Below are positions 17,714-26,672 of a DNA stretch of 64,000 bases, piece by piece. The DNA is from Desulfuromonas acetoxidans DSM 684 (GTDB lineage: Bacteria > Desulfobacterota > Desulfuromonadia > Desulfuromonadales > Desulfuromonadaceae). Made by a program: the position numbers and the translations under genes. The stretch spans positions 156,577-220,576 of the forward strand of contig NZ_AAEW02000006.1 in assembly GCF_000167355.1 (NCBI RefSeq), written 5' to 3'. Position 1 is the first letter of the stretch; every line of letters begins with the position of its first letter. The notes below the pieces were generated by a model that saw nothing but the letters and a program-made list of their open reading frames with translations, made no database searches and was not told where the DNA came from.

Positions 17714-20197
17714 TTATTCGTCCTTCGCTGCATCAAAATGCGGCGGCAAATGGGGAAAGCACAGCTCAAAGCAACTGCCCTGCCCTGGCGCACTGGTCAC
17801 TTCAATACGGCCATCGTGCTCAGCAACAATATTGTGGACAATGGCCAGGCCCAGGCCGTTACCCTCTTTTTTGCAGGTATAAAACGGTTCAAAAATCAAC
17901 CGCCGCTGTTCGTCGTCCATCCCGACGCCGGTATCACAGACGCGCACACATACCTGTTCGGGATTCGCAAGCAACGACACTGTCAGGGTCCCGCCCTCAG
18001 CCATGGCTTCCTGCGCGTTGCGCAACAGGTTAAGCAGAGCTTGCTGCATCCGTTGTTCATCAAGGGCAATTTGCGGCAGGGTTTCGGCATAATCACGCAC
18101 CAGAGAGATCCCGCTACGCTCACAACTCTGTTCAAACAATCCCAGCGTACGTTCAACCACAGCACGCACATCACCGGGATGGCATTCACTGGCGGACACC
18201 CGGGAAAACTTGAGCAGGTCGCCCACCAACCCCTCAAGCCGTTCCATCTCTTCCAGCGCCCGCCGAATCAGTTCTTGATCCTTCGGGGTATGTAACAAAC
18301 GATCATGCAGATCGTCCAGTAATAAACTGATCCCGGTCAGCGGATTGCGGATTTCGTGGGCCAGACCGGCAGCCAGTCTTCCCAGAGAGGCAAGACGATC
18401 CATGCGTGCCAAGCGGGTGCGCATCTGGGCACGTTCGGTCAAATCTTCAACCGTGAGGATCAGCCCGTTATCCGCCGATGGTGCCAGTGGAAACAGGGCC
18501 AGTCGAAACGTCAGGGTGCGCCCCTGACGCTGACATTCATAATAGCGGCTCCAACCCTGTTGGGCATCAGCGGCCAAAACACTCGGACATAACGTCTCTG
18601 CAATTTCCGGATAGCCATCAAACACCTGGGCCAGAGAACGATTCAAAGTGCGACCCTCCAGGCCAAGAACCTTCTGTACCGCCTGATTCATGGAGGTCAC
18701 CCGCCCCAGATCATCAACGGTCATGATGCCGGTATCGATATTTTCCATCACCGTGTGAGTAAAATTACGTTCCAGACGAATTTCACTGCGCGATCGCCGC
18801 AGGGCCTGCAGACTGCGCGCCAAACGCTCACGACGCATATGCAGTTCTTCGACCATCTGATTAAACGCTTCGGTCAAGGTGGCGACCTCATCGCTGCCAT
18901 GCACTTCAAGCGGCGCGGCAAAACGCCCTTGAGCCACGCCGCGGGCACTGAAAATCAGCCGGTTCAACGGCCCGGAGATTCCCCGGGAAAGCAGATGGGC
19001 GGCAACAAACAACACCAGCACGGTTGCGGCAATCAGGGCCCAACCCTGCCGCCAGAATCGGTTAAAACGGATACGAATATCCGCCGAGGTGGCCAAAGCG
19101 GCACGATGGAAGTTAGCCACCTCAGCGCCAATGGTCACCCCACCCCACACCGGCTGTCCGGTTTCGCCACGCGGTTGATAGAAAATCGGCGCAAACGCCA
19201 TCATCTTTTCGGCACCGCCGACATTAGTGACATCGGCAATCCCGGATTGACCGGACAGCACCTGTTGCGCGACCAGCGGATAGTTTGGATGTATCGCACC
19301 GGCCTCAAACAGGTTGTACGCCCGTCGGCCATTATCCTTGTGCACCGCTTCCCCCTGAAACGCCTCAACCCACTGGCCGGATGCATTCAGGCCCCGGATA
19401 TCCCACAATTTGGGATGGGCAATCATCCAGCCCTGCCGGTCAAACATGAACGCGTAATTTCCTTCGTCATAACGAGCATCAAAAACAAACGGTTGCGGGC
19501 CAGAACTGATATGGCGGGTAAACTCCATCAAATGACGATGATCCAGGGCGAGCATCACCACCCCGAGCAAATCCCCCTGAAGAGAATAGACCTTACGGTA
19601 AAAACGGATCAGCCCCTGATACGTGTGCCCGGCCAACTGTTGTTCACGAGTCACATGGCGACCAATTAACGGAGAAACATACACCGCATCACCCTGCAAC
19701 TGCCGGGCACGACGATAAAAAGCATGCAGAGACTCCCCGCTACCATCTTGCAGACGGTGATCACGTAAGGGCGCAGGTTGCCCCTGTAACACATGCAAAC
19801 GTTCCCCCCCATCCACGCCGATAAAGACCAGTTCACGATAAAGCGGAACGGGTGTATAAATGCGCTGCCCATCGGCAGTAACCTCTTGCCACAAACGACG
19901 TTGATGGTGGCGATAAAACGCCTGATAAGACTTGTCATCAACCGGCAGCAGGGCCAGAGTATCGACATCCGCTTCCACCCGGCTTAAAAAATCGGCAACC
20001 TGCAGAGCTACATGTTGTGCCCGCAGCGACAACGCCTGCGCCGCCTGATGGTCCAGAGCCTGGGTTGCCTCTTCTCGAACAAGCGTTTCAACACTGTCGA
20101 GACTGCGTGACGCACTGATAATCAGCAAAACCAGCGGCACCAAGGCCAGTACCAGGAAAGCCAACAGAATTTTACGATGGAGGGTAAGCGTTATCAT
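17714..20197 (-). CDS. Membrane sensor histidine kinase (Cache-HAMP-PAS-HisKA-HATPase)
   Basis: 827 residues from ATG 20197 (an upstream in-frame start at 20284 adds a non-membrane stretch before the first helix). TM1 about 8-29, a large periplasmic sensor of about 370 residues that resembles double-Cache domains, TM2 near 415-437, HAMP, then PAS (about 510-610), H-box AHEIRNPLTGIS with His614, N-box LLRNAQEAM, and GNGLGLAIVHNI. It passes phosphate to the sigma-54 regulator encoded 3 bp downstream. Cache sensors commonly bind small organic acids or amino acids; the ligand here is unknown. Confidence 0.92.
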   Translation of the reverse strand: MITLTLHRKILLAFLVLALVPLVLLIISASRSLDSVETLVREEATQALDHQAAQALSLRAQHVALQVADFLSRVEADVDTLALLPVDDKSYQAFYRHHQRRLWQEVTADGQRIYTPVPLYRELVFIGVDGGERLHVLQGQPAPLRDHRLQDGSGESLHAFYRRARQLQGDAVYVSPLIGRHVTREQQLAGHTYQGLIRFYRKVYSLQGDLLGVVMLALDHRHLMEFTRHISSGPQPFVFDARYDEGNYAFMFDRQGWMIAHPKLWDIRGLNASGQWVEAFQGEAVHKDNGRRAYNLFEAGAIHPNYPLVAQQVLSGQSGIADVTNVGGAEKMMAFAPIFYQPRGETGQPVWGGVTIGAEVANFHRAALATSADIRIRFNRFWRQGWALIAATVLVLFVAAHLLSRGISGPLNRLIFSARGVAQGRFAAPLEVHGSDEVATLTEAFNQMVEELHMRRERLARSLQALRRSRSEIRLERNFTHTVMENIDTGIMTVDDLGRVTSMNQAVQKVLGLEGRTLNRSLAQVFDGYPEIAETLCPSVLAADAQQGWSRYYECQRQGRTLTFRLALFPLAPSADNGLILTVEDLTERAQMRTRLARMDRLASLGRLAAGLAHEIRNPLTGISLLLDDLHDRLLHTPKDQELIRRALEEMERLEGLVGDLLKFSRVSASECHPGDVRAVVERTLGLFEQSCERSGISLVRDYAETLPQIALDEQRMQQALLNLLRNAQEAMAEGGTLTVSLLANPEQVCVRVCDTGVGMDDEQRRLIFEPFYTCKKEGNGLGLAIVHNIVAEHDGRIEVTSAPGQGSCFELCFPHLPPHFDAAKDE

Positions 20198-20537
20198 GGC
20201 GCCAGTATAACAGTCCGGCACCGCGAACACCATATTGACTCGCCGGTGACAGTTGGTACCACAAGGTGTCTCATCTTCGACCACTTCATGCTAAAATGAA
20301 ACAGTTGCAAAATACCCCCTGATCGCCGCAACAACGCACAACACCCTGAAAGTCCTTTAGACACATCAGCGCACAAACCATAACCCACTGATTTCATAGA
20401 ATAATAAAAACAACTCAACGACTCGGCAAAGATTGGCAGCTCCCTTGCAATCCTCTCCGACAGGCTGTTGAAAAGTCCTATCCAGGGACCTTTCAAAAAA
20501 AACCTGCGAGAGACATCAACAGGGGGACCCTCCATCT
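20198..20537. other. 340-bp divergent intergenic region
   Basis: Lies between the kinase (minus) and the DRTGG protein (plus). No protein gene seen. It contains an imperfect hairpin TTGAAAAGTCC (20468-20478) / GGACCTTTCAA (20486-20496) preceded by AGGCTG; the 13-mer AGGCTGTTGAAAA also occurs at the left end of the repeat at 61042-61199. The hairpin lies 40 bp before the plus-strand start and could act in the leader of that gene. Confidence 0.6.
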
Positions 20538-21668
20538 ATGTGCAAAAAGATTTTCATTGCCGCGACCGGTCAGCACTGCGGAAAAACAACCATCAGTCTG
20601 TCATTGATGCATCTAGCGCGCAAACAGTACCGCCGGGTCGGGTTTATCAAGCCTTTGGGGCCCAAACCGATCATGTATCAGGGCCGCATGATGGATAAAG
20701 ACGCAGCACTGACAGCGGAAATCTATGATCTGCACGACGATCTTGATTGCATGTCACCGGTGGTGGTGCAACAAGGGACAACCAAGCAGGTGCTGCAGGG
20801 TAAACTGTGCGCCGAAGCCATGCGCGACCAGATTCTTCAGGCGGCGCAGACGTTGGAAGAACGTTGCGATTTTGTCATTATCGAAGGAGCGGGACACGGT
20901 GGCGTCGGTTCGGTTGTCGGCCTGAACAATGCTCAGGTGGCACGCATGCTCGATGCACCGGTGGTGATGGTTTCCGGAGGGGGCATTGGCAACGTCATTG
21001 ACCATGTCACCCTGAACCTGGCCCTGTTCGAACGGGAAGGTGCCGATGTCCGTCTGCTGTTAGCCAACAAGCTGATCACAGAAAAGCGGGAGGAGAACCT
21101 TGCGTACCTGCGCAACGCCTTTGCTGATCAGCCTTTGCATGTTGCCGGCGGCTTTAATTATTCACCAATCCTGGCCAACCCGACACTCGGCCGGATTTCG
21201 CAACTATTGAAAACACCGCTGCACGGAGATCAGGAGCAATACAACCGCATCATTAACACGGTTCAGCTTGGCGCCGCCTCATCACAAAGGGTCGCCGACC
21301 TGCTTGAGGAATCAACACTGTTGATTGTTACCAGCAGTCGCGATGAACTTCTGGTCATGCTGTCGTCGCTTTATCATCTGCCGGAATACCGAAAGAAACT
21401 GGCCGGACTGGTGATCCCCGGCAGCACGGAGATGTCCCGAATCACCAAACAGATCCTTGACGACAGTGGCATCCCCTATGTCCGCATCCCCGGAACCACG
21501 GCGGAAACCTTTGCCACCGTCAAAGACGATGTCTCAAAAATCACCGCGCAGGACGACGAGAAAATCCGTCTGATCCGCACTCTGTCGGAAACAGAGTTGG
21601 ACTTTGCCACCATCGACCGCTGCCTGCACCCGGCTAAAGGTCGTCGCAAAGCCGTCGCCCTGGCGTAA
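20538..21668 (+). CDS. P-loop / DRTGG domain protein (Pta N-terminal-like)
   Basis: 376 residues. The N-terminal 210 residues are a BioD-like P-loop ATPase: ATGQHCGKTT (9-18) and VIIEGAGHGGVGSV. The C-terminal part (about 215-330) fits the DRTGG fold. The same two-domain block forms the N-terminal half of long phosphate acetyltransferases (Pta), where it acts in regulation, but here it stands alone without the PTA catalytic domain. Function as a free protein is not established. GGGGGA lies about 11 bp before the ATG. A strong terminator follows at 21696. Confidence 0.82.
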   Translation: MCKKIFIAATGQHCGKTTISLSLMHLARKQYRRVGFIKPLGPKPIMYQGRMMDKDAALTAEIYDLHDDLDCMSPVVVQQGTTKQVLQGKLCAEAMRDQILQAAQTLEERCDFVIIEGAGHGGVGSVVGLNNAQVARMLDAPVVMVSGGGIGNVIDHVTLNLALFEREGADVRLLLANKLITEKREENLAYLRNAFADQPLHVAGGFNYSPILANPTLGRISQLLKTPLHGDQEQYNRIINTVQLGAASSQRVADLLEESTLLIVTSSRDELLVMLSSLYHLPEYRKKLAGLVIPGSTEMSRITKQILDDSGIPYVRIPGTTAETFATVKDDVSKITAQDDEKIRLIRTLSETELDFATIDRCLHPAKGRRKAVALA

Positions 21669-21695
21669 CCGAACAACCATCTCATGTTGTCCTTG

Positions 21696-21732
21696 GCCCC
21701 CGACTCGGCTCCTCCGGTCGGGGGCATTTTTT
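21696..21732 (+). terminator. Rho-independent terminator after the DRTGG gene
   Basis: Perfect 9-bp GC-rich stem GCCCCCGAC (21696-21704) and GTCGGGGGC (21717-21725), then ATTTTTTAT on the plus strand, 28 bp after the stop codon. Confidence 0.92.
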
Positions 21733-21774
21733 ATCTAAAATCTCACATTTCCCGAACACATTCCGTTTATTACG

Positions 21775-21802
21775 GTGACAAACATCACCGATCTGGTATA
21801 GT
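21775..21802 (+). promoter_or_regulatory. Promoter for the RNase G/E leader
   Basis: GTGACA (21775-21780), 16-bp spacer, TATAGT (21797-21802). It lies just after the terminator of the previous gene, so it is well placed to drive the RNase gene with a start near 21809. Confidence 0.65.
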
Positions 21803-22267
21803 ACTGCACCAAGTAGAGCAATGGACAGTGGTTTCACGGAGACGCCCTCTGGGCCGTGCCACAATGCTCCAAGACGTTTACCCCGGTTCTTTACGCCACA
21901 CAACTGGACGATCAGTTGGCGAGGACCATGCACTGCGTTATATATCCGACCACAATGCGGTTGAGATCCCTGTAGCCTTCACGTTGGACAGTGACAGTTC
22001 ATGGCGCCTGAAACGCACGACGATCCCCACGGTGTAACGCCGGAAAAAGTGTAACGCGTTCCTTAATTGGGAACGCCTGCCGTACCAACACGGCTATCGT
22101 ATTCCACACCGACAAGACACGCTGCGGCCCAATGGGCGCACATACGTGCAGAGCCGGTAGGTTTTCCGTGATTTTCCGGAAAACCGCTATCAGTTAATGC
22201 GGGACGACTCCAGCCAATGACGTCCCCCACATTGTTCGCCACGAACAATGCATTTAAAAGGTCATGC

Positions 22268-25075
22268 ATGAGTAAAAAAATGTTGATCAACGCAACCCTT
22301 CCTGAAGAGGATCGGGTCGCGATTGTTGAAGACGGTATCCTCACCGAACTGGATATCGAAAGCGCTGGTCACCAGCAAACCAAAGGGAACATCTACAAAG
22401 GGGAAGTGATCCGAGTCGAACAAGGTCTGCAGGCCGCGTTTATCGATTACGGCGCACAACGCCCCGGCTTTCTGCAAATCGGCGAAATCCACCCCTCTCT
22501 TTACCCCAAACGCGATGACGAAGGTCAAAGCAACCGTCGACCGCCCATTACCGAAATCCTCAAACGCGGCCAGCAGATTCTGGTTCAAGTTGTTAAGGAA
22601 GAGCGAGGAACCAAGGGCGCAGCTCTGACCACGGAAGTCTCCCTGCCCGGACGTTACATGGTCCTGATTCCGCAAAGCTCATCGCGGGGGATTTCGCGCA
22701 AGATCGACAACGATCATGTGCGTAAAGAGATCAAGAACACGTTGTCAAGCCTCGAACTGCCCGACAACATGGGGTACATCATCCGCACCGCCGCCATTGA
22801 CCAACCTCCTGAAGAACTCAAACGCGATTTCGATTATCTGCTCAATACCTACAACAGTATTGTCAGTCACAGTGAAAAAGCCAAAGCTCCGGCGTTGATC
22901 TATCAGGAGTCCAACCTGGTCCTGCGATCGATTCGCGATTATTTCTCGCCTGAAATCGACGAAGTACTTATTGATGACCGTGAGGTGTTCCAAGAGGCTC
23001 GCGATTTTTTCAAGGCGGTGATGCCCGAATACATGCCGTTAGTCAAACTGCACCAGGAGCGGCGACCAATTTTTGCCCGTTATCAGATCGAGGAACAGAT
23101 CTCCCATCTGTCGAGCAATACGGTGAACCTGCCCTCCGGCGGCTCCATTGTCCTCGACCAGACCGAAGCTCTGGTTGCCATTGATGTCAACTCCGGAAAA
23201 ATGGGCGGCGAACAGGATGTTGAAGCCACAGCTCATCGCGTTAACCTTGAGGCCGCTATTGAAGTTGCCCGTCAACTGCGCCTGCGCGACATGGGCGGCC
23301 TGATTGTCATTGACTTTATCGACATGCGCCAGCGTCGCAATGCCCGCGAAGTGGAAAAAGCCCTGAAAAACGCGCTAAAAATTGACAAAGCCCGCGTCAC
23401 CGTTGGCCGCATCAGTCACCAGTTTGGCCTGTTGGAAATGAGCCGTCAGCGGATCAAAGCCAACCTTGGAGAGGGCAGCTACAATATGTGCCCCCACTGT
23501 CAGGGCAGTGGCCGCATCCGCAGCGATGAAAGCCGCTCCATCGCCCTGCTTCGCCGCATCCAGGCCGGTACAGCCAAAGGCCATATCGAAGCGGTTGTGT
23601 GCACGGCGGCTCTGGACACAGCCAACTATCTGCTTAACAACAAGCGCCGCGAGCTATACGACCTCGAACAACGCTACAAATTGATCATCGAAATCAAGGG
23701 CGATCCGGGGTATCTTCCGGAGCAGGTTGACATCGAATTCGTTAAGCAATCACGCGAACAACGCCAGGAAAATCGTAACGATCAGGGACCGCTGGTTGAC
23801 ACGGACCTGTCAGAACGTGCCAACATCGAAGTTGTGCTGCCCGACGCATCCAGCGCCGAGCAGGGAGATCAGGAAAACGCTCAGAAGGAAGAAAAAGACG
23901 AAGAGGCACCGCGCAAGTCGTCACGCCGTCGTCGCCGTTCCAACCGCCGTCGCAACGACCGCAACAGACGAAGCGAAGAAACCAACGACGAAACTGCGGC
24001 AGACGTATCCCAATCAGATGCGGACCAGGATCAGGATAAAGCGGCACAAACGCAAGCTCCCCAACAGTCCGAGGCACCCTCTCAACCTGAGCAGCCGCCT
24101 ATTGCCGAAAAATCTTCTGAGCCTGAACCGCAAGAAAACACACCCAAAAGTGGCGAAAATTCAGAGGAGACGGACAAGGCCAAGGCACCACGTAAGCCTG
24201 CGCGCAGGCGGCCTGCCCGTAAAAAAGCTCCGGCCAAACAAGACGAGCAAACAGAACAACCCTCATCTGAGGAGAATGCGGCTGCCGGGAGTTCTCAACC
24301 CACGGTATCAACGGCCAGTGAACCTGCAGAGTCAGACGCGAAAGACGAGGAAAAACCAAAACGCAGGGCTCCCCGTCGCAAACCAGCAGCAACAAGCGCC
24401 GCCACTGAAGCGAAGACGGAAAACGCCACGACTGAAGTGACTGAAGAGACAAAGCCAGCGCCTCGACGCCGTCGGGCCACCCGCAAAACAACCACGGCAG
24501 ACACCACAACAACGGCTGAAGCAGCGACGGAGACGGACAAGAAAAGTACGGAAGCCAGTGAAAAGAAGGCTGCTCCAGCGAAGCGAACCACCCGGCGCAA
24601 AACCACGACAAAGGCAGCGCCCTCCTCGCAAACCACAGAGCCCGAATCAACACAGACGGATGACACTGCTGACAAGCCGGAGAAGAAACCTGTTCGCCGT
24701 CGCCGGACCACAGCAAAAAAAGCCACGGAAAAAGCTGCAGAGACAACAACCGAGCAACCGGCTGAAACCACTGCTGAAGGCGCAGAGGAAACTCCAAAGA
24801 AAAAAACAACGCGCCGTCGTACAACAACGACTAAAAAAGCTGTGAACGACACAGAAAAAACCGCTGAGACGGGCGAGACGGCGGAGAAAAAGCCAACACG
24901 ACGCCGTACGACAAGAAAAACCACCACAGAAAAAGCGGCAGAGGAAGAAACACCTAAGAAAACGGCTCGGAGCAAAAAGAGCACGGAAAAAGCTGCGGAA
25001 GAGGGTGAAGAGAAACCCAAACGCCGCGCTCCGCGCAAAAAAAAGGTCGAACCGGCACCTGAAACCGACGTCTGA
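22268..25075 (+). CDS. rng: RNase G/E family endoribonuclease with long basic C-terminal tail
   Basis: 935 residues from ATG 22268, with AAAAGG 6 bp upstream; an earlier in-frame ATG at 22217 falls inside the leader hairpins. S1 domain about 37-125; DNase I-like catalytic part with AIDVNSG (Asp306) and LIVIDFIDM (Asp349), the two Mg ligands; zinc-link CPHC (C408, C411). From about 500 to the end is low-complexity sequence rich in Lys, Arg, Thr, Glu, Ala and Pro, with repeated blocks such as KPVRRRRTTAKKATEKAA and KKTTRRRTTTTKKA, disordered and strongly basic in patches. Such a tail plays the role of the RNase E scaffold and RNA-binding region in other bacteria; the sequence itself is not homologous to it by eye. 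The enzyme starts mRNA decay and processes rRNA and tRNA precursors. Confidence 0.93.
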   Translation: MSKKMLINATLPEEDRVAIVEDGILTELDIESAGHQQTKGNIYKGEVIRVEQGLQAAFIDYGAQRPGFLQIGEIHPSLYPKRDDEGQSNRRPPITEILKRGQQILVQVVKEERGTKGAALTTEVSLPGRYMVLIPQSSSRGISRKIDNDHVRKEIKNTLSSLELPDNMGYIIRTAAIDQPPEELKRDFDYLLNTYNSIVSHSEKAKAPALIYQESNLVLRSIRDYFSPEIDEVLIDDREVFQEARDFFKAVMPEYMPLVKLHQERRPIFARYQIEEQISHLSSNTVNLPSGGSIVLDQTEALVAIDVNSGKMGGEQDVEATAHRVNLEAAIEVARQLRLRDMGGLIVIDFIDMRQRRNAREVEKALKNALKIDKARVTVGRISHQFGLLEMSRQRIKANLGEGSYNMCPHCQGSGRIRSDESRSIALLRRIQAGTAKGHIEAVVCTAALDTANYLLNNKRRELYDLEQRYKLIIEIKGDPGYLPEQVDIEFVKQSREQRQENRNDQGPLVDTDLSERANIEVVLPDASSAEQGDQENAQKEEKDEEAPRKSSRRRRRSNRRRNDRNRRSEETNDETAADVSQSDADQDQDKAAQTQAPQQSEAPSQPEQPPIAEKSSEPEPQENTPKSGENSEETDKAKAPRKPARRRPARKKAPAKQDEQTEQPSSEENAAAGSSQPTVSTASEPAESDAKDEEKPKRRAPRRKPAATSAATEAKTENATTEVTEETKPAPRRRRATRKTTTADTTTTAEAATETDKKSTEASEKKAAPAKRTTRRKTTTKAAPSSQTTEPESTQTDDTADKPEKKPVRRRRTTAKKATEKAAETTTEQPAETTAEGAEETPKKKTTRRRTTTTKKAVNDTEKTAETGETAEKKPTRRRTTRKTTTEKAAEEETPKKTARSKKSTEKAAEEGEEKPKRRAPRKKKVEPAPETDV

Positions 25076-25100
25076 CCATTTTTAAGAGGTCGTGAACATA

Positions 25101-25140
25101 AAAAAACACCGTGGCAGGAGAACCTGCCACGGTGTTTTTT
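25101..25140. terminator. Bidirectional terminator after the RNase G/E gene
   Basis: 18-bp perfect stem AAAAAACACCGTGGCAGG (25101-25118) with loop AGAA and its complement at 25123-25140, followed by TTT on the plus strand and preceded by A-rich sequence, so it works in both directions. It closes the RNase unit and the small minus-strand gene at 25172. Confidence 0.93.
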
Positions 25141-25171
25141 TTCATTGTGAATGGCCGTCCGACAATCGTTA

Positions 25172-25399
25172 TTATTTGTCTTTCTCAGGCCTCATCTGCC
25201 GGGAAATAATCGCCAACGGCAACAGACGACGATGTTTCTCCAACAAAGACTGAATATCTCCACCATCATTGATGATCATATCTTCCGGACTGAACTCAGT
25301 CATGGCGGTAAAACCATCCGCTCGCCGGTAAATACAAATGGTATAGCTGCGATCTGAAAAATCGAAAGAGCTTTTATGAACAAGTTCTTCAACAGGCAT
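25172..25399 (-). CDS. Small hypothetical protein
   Basis: 75 residues if ATG 25399 is used; a TTG at 25462 would give 96. The ATG is preferred: the ispB terminator ends only 23 bp before the TTG, leaving no room for a promoter, whereas a TATACT box (25435-25430) and GGAGAG (about 11 bp before the ATG) precede the shorter start. The sequence has no signal peptide or helix span and ends in an RHRRLLPLAI-type basic/hydrophobic stretch (LLEKHRRLLPLAIISRQ). I do not recognise a family. It sits between two strong terminators as a single-gene unit. Confidence 0.5.
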   Translation of the reverse strand: MPVEELVHKSSFDFSDRSYTICIYRRADGFTAMTEFSPEDMIINDGGDIQSLLEKHRRLLPLAIISRQMRPEKDK

Positions 25400-25485
25400 A
25401 GACTGAATACTCTCCGCTGAAAGGTGACAAGTATAATCTTGTCTATGCAGATAGCATTCCAACTCTGAGACCGGCCAAAAACAGC

Positions 25486-25521
25486 AATGCCTCTGTTAGT
25501 GAAAACAAAAACAGAGGCATT
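25486..25521 (-). terminator. Terminator after the polyprenyl synthase gene
   Basis: Perfect 12-bp stem AATGCCTCTGTT (25486-25497) and AACAGAGGCATT (25510-25521), loop 12; on the minus strand it is followed by GCTGTTTTTGG. Confidence 0.8.
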
Positions 25522-25555
25522 TAACGATTAAAAAACAGCGATTTTACGGAAATTT

Positions 25556-26524
25556 TTATTTGCTGCGGCTGACCACATAATCGGCAAGAATTTCGAGGGC
25601 CTGTTTCGCTTCACCGTCCTCAAAAGCCGCTAATCGTTGTTTCGCGGATTCAACTAATTGTTTTGCGCGTTTACGCGTATAATCGATCCCATCATATTGG
25701 TGGATCAACGCGATGACTTTTTCAAGATCTTCATCACTGAGCTGATCTTTCTCCACGATCTGCTCAACCCGGTCGCGCTCATCCCGACTGCAATGGCGCA
25801 GAGTCTCGATCAGCGGCAAAGTCATTTTCCCCTCTTCAAGGTCATGACCACAGGCTTTGCCAAACTCGGCCTGATCCGCAACATAATCAAGGGCGTCATC
25901 CATAAACTGGAAGGCAATGCCCAGTTCCATTCCGAACTCCTGCAGCGCCTGCTCCTGCTCAGCGGAAACCCCGCCGAGGATTCCACCACACCGGCACGCC
26001 GCAGCTATCAGTACGGCGGTCTTATCACGCACCACCTGCATATAACGTTCTTCACTCAAGTCAAGATCGCAGGTACTGATCAGTTGCAGCACCTCGCCTT
26101 CGGCCATATTGGTCGTCGCATCGGATAATGCTTGAAGAATCGGCAGGCTTCCGGTACGCACCATAATGGAGAAGGATTTTGAAAAGAGAAAATCACCGAC
26201 AAGAACAGATGCCTCATTGCCCCAGACATTGTTGGCGGAGGCTGCGCCTCGACGCAAATCGGCACTGTCGACCACATCATCATGCAGCAATGTTGCGGTA
26301 TGGATAAATTCGACAACGCTGGCAACGCCAATATGGGACTCACCCTGATAGGCGGCAAGCCGGGCGCAGAGAAGCACCAGCATAGGGCGCATCCGTTTAC
26401 CACCACTGGCCAGAACATATTCCCCGACCTTGCGAATCAGGGTAACTTCAGAGTCGAGGTCCTGCCTGAACTGCTGTTCAACCAGTGCCATCTCCTCCTC
26501 GAGCATTTGCAGCACACGTTCCAT
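25556..26524 (-). CDS. ispB: Trans-polyprenyl diphosphate synthase (octaprenyl type)
   Basis: 322 residues. The two aspartate-rich Mg sites are clear: LLHDDVVDSADLRRG (first DDxxD, about 79-93) and FQFMDDALDY (second). Small residues before the first motif and the overall length fit long-chain (C35-C45) enzymes making the side chain of menaquinone or ubiquinone. In an anaerobic respirer this would be the menaquinone tail, an inference from context. Monocistronic: a terminator lies 34 bp after the stop. Confidence 0.9.
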   Translation of the reverse strand: MERVLQMLEEEMALVEQQFRQDLDSEVTLIRKVGEYVLASGGKRMRPMLVLLCARLAAYQGESHIGVASVVEFIHTATLLHDDVVDSADLRRGAASANNVWGNEASVLVGDFLFSKSFSIMVRTGSLPILQALSDATTNMAEGEVLQLISTCDLDLSEERYMQVVRDKTAVLIAAACRCGGILGGVSAEQEQALQEFGMELGIAFQFMDDALDYVADQAEFGKACGHDLEEGKMTLPLIETLRHCSRDERDRVEQIVEKDQLSDEDLEKVIALIHQYDGIDYTRKRAKQLVESAKQRLAAFEDGEAKQALEILADYVVSRSK

Positions 26525-26672
26525 GAATAACTACCTACTTACTTGATGGGACCGCTGGCTCTCTTCCTTCCCCTGTTGGAAACACCTTGCGGTTTCATAA
26601 CCATTTCAACGTCCGGCAGTATAAACAATCTGACAGGATTGGCATCTATAAAACAGCTCTGCCTTTGGGATA

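Larger units (their letters stand above)
21669..22267 (+). other. 599-bp region: terminator, promoter and long structured leader of the RNase G/E gene
   Basis: After the terminator at 21696-21732 comes a promoter at 21775-21802. From about 21809 to the start codon at 22268 lie about 460 nt with no convincing coding frame but at least five stem-loops: GTGG-CACGG/CCGTG-CCAC (21828-21862), GCGTTCC/GGAACGC (22056-22076), GGTTTTCCG/CGGAAAACC (22160-22185), GGGACG/CGTCCC (22201-22226) and CATTGTTCG/CGAACAATG (22230-22250). A long structured 5' leader is known from E. coli rne, where RNase E cuts it to control its own level; the same use here is inferred. Confidence 0.65.

Noticed and set aside
21684..22037. 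117-codon plus-strand frame in the RNase leader
   Set aside because: It begins inside the previous gene's terminator and lacks a ribosome site; stem-loops explain the region better.
24099..25038. Long minus-strand frames opposite the RNase G/E tail
   Set aside because: They arise from the low-complexity Lys/Arg/Thr coding of the tail and read as Val/Ser/Leu-rich repeats; no start site or homology seen.
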